Origin: Streptomyces huasconensis
Lineage (GTDB): Bacteria > Actinomycetota > Actinomycetes > Streptomycetales > Streptomycetaceae
Length of the DNA: 33,219 nt
NCBI GenBank assembly: GCA_004010275.1
Contig: RBWT01000089.1
Span: 1 to 33,219, forward strand
Direction: 5' to 3'
In this document: in pieces, positions 31,795-33,219 of the stretch
Layout: each line of letters starts with the position of its first letter
Numbering within the stretch: the stretch's first letter is position 1
Position numbers and translations under genes: made by a program
Notes under the pieces: model-generated
What the model was told of the DNA's origin: nothing
What the model saw: the letters and a program-made list of their open reading frames with translations, nothing else
The model's database searches: none

Positions 31795-32274
31795 TCAGCC
31801 GCCGCTGCGGCCGCTGCCACCGCTGCCGCCGCCGTCGCCCGAGCAGCCGAAGCCGTCGCGGTCCACGGCCTCGCTGCGGCTGAAGGTGCCGTCGTCGGCG
31901 TAGCGGCCGTCGACCTCGGCGTCGTAGTACCAGGCGGGGTCGGTGCGGCCCGAGGTTTTTCCGGTGCCGCGCGAACCGGTGCCGTAAGAGCCCGTGCCGT
32001 AAGAGCCGGTGCCCTTGCCGCCCGCCTTGCGGCCCTTGCCCGTGGAGGAGCCGGTGGTCGACTTGCAGTACTTGTCGCTGACGATCTTGTAGCCGAGGAA
32101 GCCTTCGTAGCTGTCGCGGTCCACGCAGCGCCGGTCCGGTTCCGAGCCGCAGGAGGTCAGGGCCGCCGCGAGGACGCCCATGCCGCCGAGCGCGACCGTG
32201 CTGGACCGCAGGCGCCGCGGCTTGCGCTGCCGGTCGGCCGGGTCCTGGTCGGTCGCCGTACGCTGCTGGGTCAT
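31795..32274 (-). CDS. Small lipoprotein with Gly/Ser/Tyr repeats (upstream of YgiC-like gene)
   Basis: From ATG 32274 (159 aa; GGGGGAG eleven bases upstream) an N-terminal basic stretch is followed by VALGGMGVLAAALTSCGSEP, with the lipobox LTSC, so export and lipidation at that Cys are expected. Then come a Cys-containing region (RRCVDRDSYEGFLGYKIV and DKYC), a 15-bp DNA repeat coding GTGSY units, an acidic segment, and a Gly/Ser-rich end with another Cys (GFGCSGDG). It lies directly upstream of the ATP-grasp gene. E. coli YgiB, also a lipoprotein next to YgiC, is similar in layout, but sequence similarity is weak. An alternative start at 32286 lacks spacing for a ribosome site. Confidence 0.8.
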   Translation of the reverse strand: MTQQRTATDQDPADRQRKPRRLRSSTVALGGMGVLAAALTSCGSEPDRRCVDRDSYEGFLGYKIVSDKYCKSTTGSSTGKGRKAGGKGTGSYGTGSYGTGSRGTGKTSGRTDPAWYYDAEVDGRYADDGTFSRSEAVDRDGFGCSGDGGGSGGSGRSGG

Positions 32275-32377
32275 CCGCTCTGCCACTCCCCCGTGAACAT
32301 GTGTGCGTGCGCTCGATGGTCAGCGTAGTGGCCGGTGCCTCAGCGGACTCTTTGGCCTCCCTTGACTCACTGTCCTC

Positions 32378-32383
32378 TACAGT
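32378..32383 (+). promoter_or_regulatory. -10-like hexamer for the DMT-like gene
   Basis: TACAGT lies six bases before GTG 32390. A TTGACT (about 32362) lies too close to be its -35. The pattern again suggests a leaderless transcript. Confidence 0.35.
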
Positions 32384-32389
32384 CACTTC

Positions 32390-33219
32390 GTGTCTCTTGG
32401 GATGATTTGCGCGCTCGGTTCAGCGGTCTGCTTCGGCACGGCCTCGGTTCTCCAGGCGGTCGCCGCGCGCGCCACCGCGCCGGGCACCGGCTCCGGTGTC
32501 GACCCGGCGCTGCTGCTCCGGGCCCTGCGTCAGTGGCGTTACCTCGCGGGGCTCGCGTTCGACGGGCTGGGCTTTCTGTTGCAGGTCGTGGCGTTGCGCT
32601 CCCTTCCCATCTACGCCGTGGGGGCGGCGCTCGCCGCGAGCCTCGCCGTCACCGCCGTGGTCGCCGCCCGGCTCCTGCGGGTGCGGCTCAGCGGCGTCGA
32701 GTGGGGTGCCGTGGCCGTGGTCTGCGCGGGGCTCGCGATGCTGGGGCTCGCCTCGGGCGACGAAGGGCACCACGGCGGGTCCACGGCCCTGCGGTTCGTG
32801 ATGCTGGGCGTCGCGGTGGCCGTGCTGGGGCTCGGGGCGGTGGCCGGCCGGCTGCCGGGCCGTGCGAGGGCGCTGGCGCTGGGCCTCGGCGCGGGGTGCG
32901 GGTTCGGGGTGGTCGAGGTGACCGTACGACTCGTCGACGGGGGTCACGCCGAGGGCGCTGCTGATGAATCCGGCGGCGTACGCGCTGCTCGTGGGGGGAG
33001 GGGCGGCGTTTCTGCTGCTGACCTCGGCGCTGCAGCGGGGGTCGGTGACGGTTGCCACCGCGGGGATGGTGATCGGGGAGACGATCGGGCCCGCGTTGGT
33101 GGGGGTGGTGTGGCTGGGTGGACCGGACTCGGGAGGGGCTGGGGTGGCTGGCGGTGTTGGGGTTTGTGGTGGCGGTTTCGGGGGCGTTGGCGTTGGCGCG
33201 GGTTTGGGGAGGCGCCGGT
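32390..33219 (+). CDS. DMT/EamA-like multi-pass membrane protein (3' partial, two frameshifts)
   Basis: GTG 32390 (or ATG 32402) begins a chain of hydrophobic helices: MICALGSAVCFGTASVLQAV, LAGLAFDGLGFLLQVVAL, AVGAALAASLAVTAVVAARL, WGAVAVVCAGLAMLGLAS, FVMLGVAVAVLGLGAVAG and onward. The repeated helix pairs and the PIYAVGAALAASLAVTA segment resemble the drug/metabolite transporter superfamily, although the exact branch is unclear. The frame changes at the GGGGG run 32939-32943 and again at 33118-33122, each equal to one extra base. Corrected, the end reads MNPAAYALLVGGGAAFLLL, TVATAGMVIGETIGPALVG, then WLAVLGFVVAVSGALALAR. The window ends before a stop. Substrate unknown. Confidence 0.75.
   Translation, partial: MSLGMICALGSAVCFGTASVLQAVAARATAPGTGSGVDPALLLRALRQWRYLAGLAFDGLGFLLQVVALRSLPIYAVGAALAASLAVTAVVAARLLRVRLSGVEWGAVAVVCAGLAMLGLASGDEGHHGGSTALRFVMLGVAVAVLGLGAVAGRLPGRARALALGLGAGCGFGVVEVTVRLVDGGHAEGAADESGGVRAARGGRGGVSAADLGAAAGVGDGCHRGDGDRGDDRARVGGGGVAGWTGLGRGWGGWRCWGLWWRFRGRWRWRGFGEAP

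Noticed and set aside
1..33219. tRNA genes, CRISPR arrays, insertion sequences, phage genes
   Set aside because: I looked for T-loop-like GGTTCGA stretches, regularly spaced repeats, transposase motifs and integrase motifs. The few GGTTCGA hits lie inside coding genes without cloverleaf partners, and no array or transposase was seen.

Overview
The window is chromosomal DNA of a high-GC actinomycete, almost certainly Streptomyces or a close relative. Evidence: very high GC with third-position GC bias, frequent GTG starts, several start codons placed 6-7 bases after a TAnnnT hexamer (leaderless style), and typical Streptomyces families (PGRP/FG-GAP amidase, DUF4328, PF04672 methyltransferase, membrane metallophosphoesterase). 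I see no tRNA, rRNA, CRISPR array, insertion sequence or phage gene.

Layout. 1-6.8 kb is accessory-like: the 3' part of a secreted amidase with FG-GAP repeats, converging on a two-gene unit (P-loop NTPase followed by a membrane-anchored periplasmic-binding-protein-like sensor), with a divergent repeat-bearing single-pass membrane protein. 6.8-11.7 kb holds three unassigned genes, a family 20 hexosaminidase and OHCU decarboxylase (uraD). 11.8-15.3 kb is the sdhCDAB operon, closed by a hairpin. 15.3-20.2 kb has an immunity-protein-like gene, a VOC protein, a membrane metallophosphoesterase with a small membrane partner, a D,D-carboxypeptidase and a YihY/BrkB protein. 20.2-24.5 kb is a divergent cassette equivalent to the mycobacterial decaprenylphosphoryl-arabinose (DPA) pathway: PAP2 phosphatase, UbiA-type phosphoribosyltransferase and GtrA on the minus strand, DprE1-like oxidase and DprE2-like reductase on the plus strand. 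24.5-28 kb carries a LigT/2H protein, trpS, an ECF sigma-factor remnant and glyA with an upstream ZTP (pfl) riboswitch. 28-33.2 kb has ornithine aminotransferase, a PF04672 methyltransferase, a lipoprotein/ATP-grasp pair resembling E. coli ygiB-ygiC, and a DMT-like membrane protein cut by the window end.

The most interesting units are the DPA-type cassette in an organism not expected to make mycolyl-arabinogalactan, with alanine at the benzothiazinone-reactive cysteine of DprE1, and the NTPase plus binding-protein pair, whose function I cannot assign. Short tandem repeats lie in the two divergent regulatory regions at 22.1 kb and 28.1 kb.

Sequence-quality warning: about nine genes are broken by one-base frame changes, often in G/C runs and sometimes in compensating pairs. 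Reading through them restores clear family homology, so most are probably consensus errors rather than true pseudogenes. For such genes I give the full inferred span.
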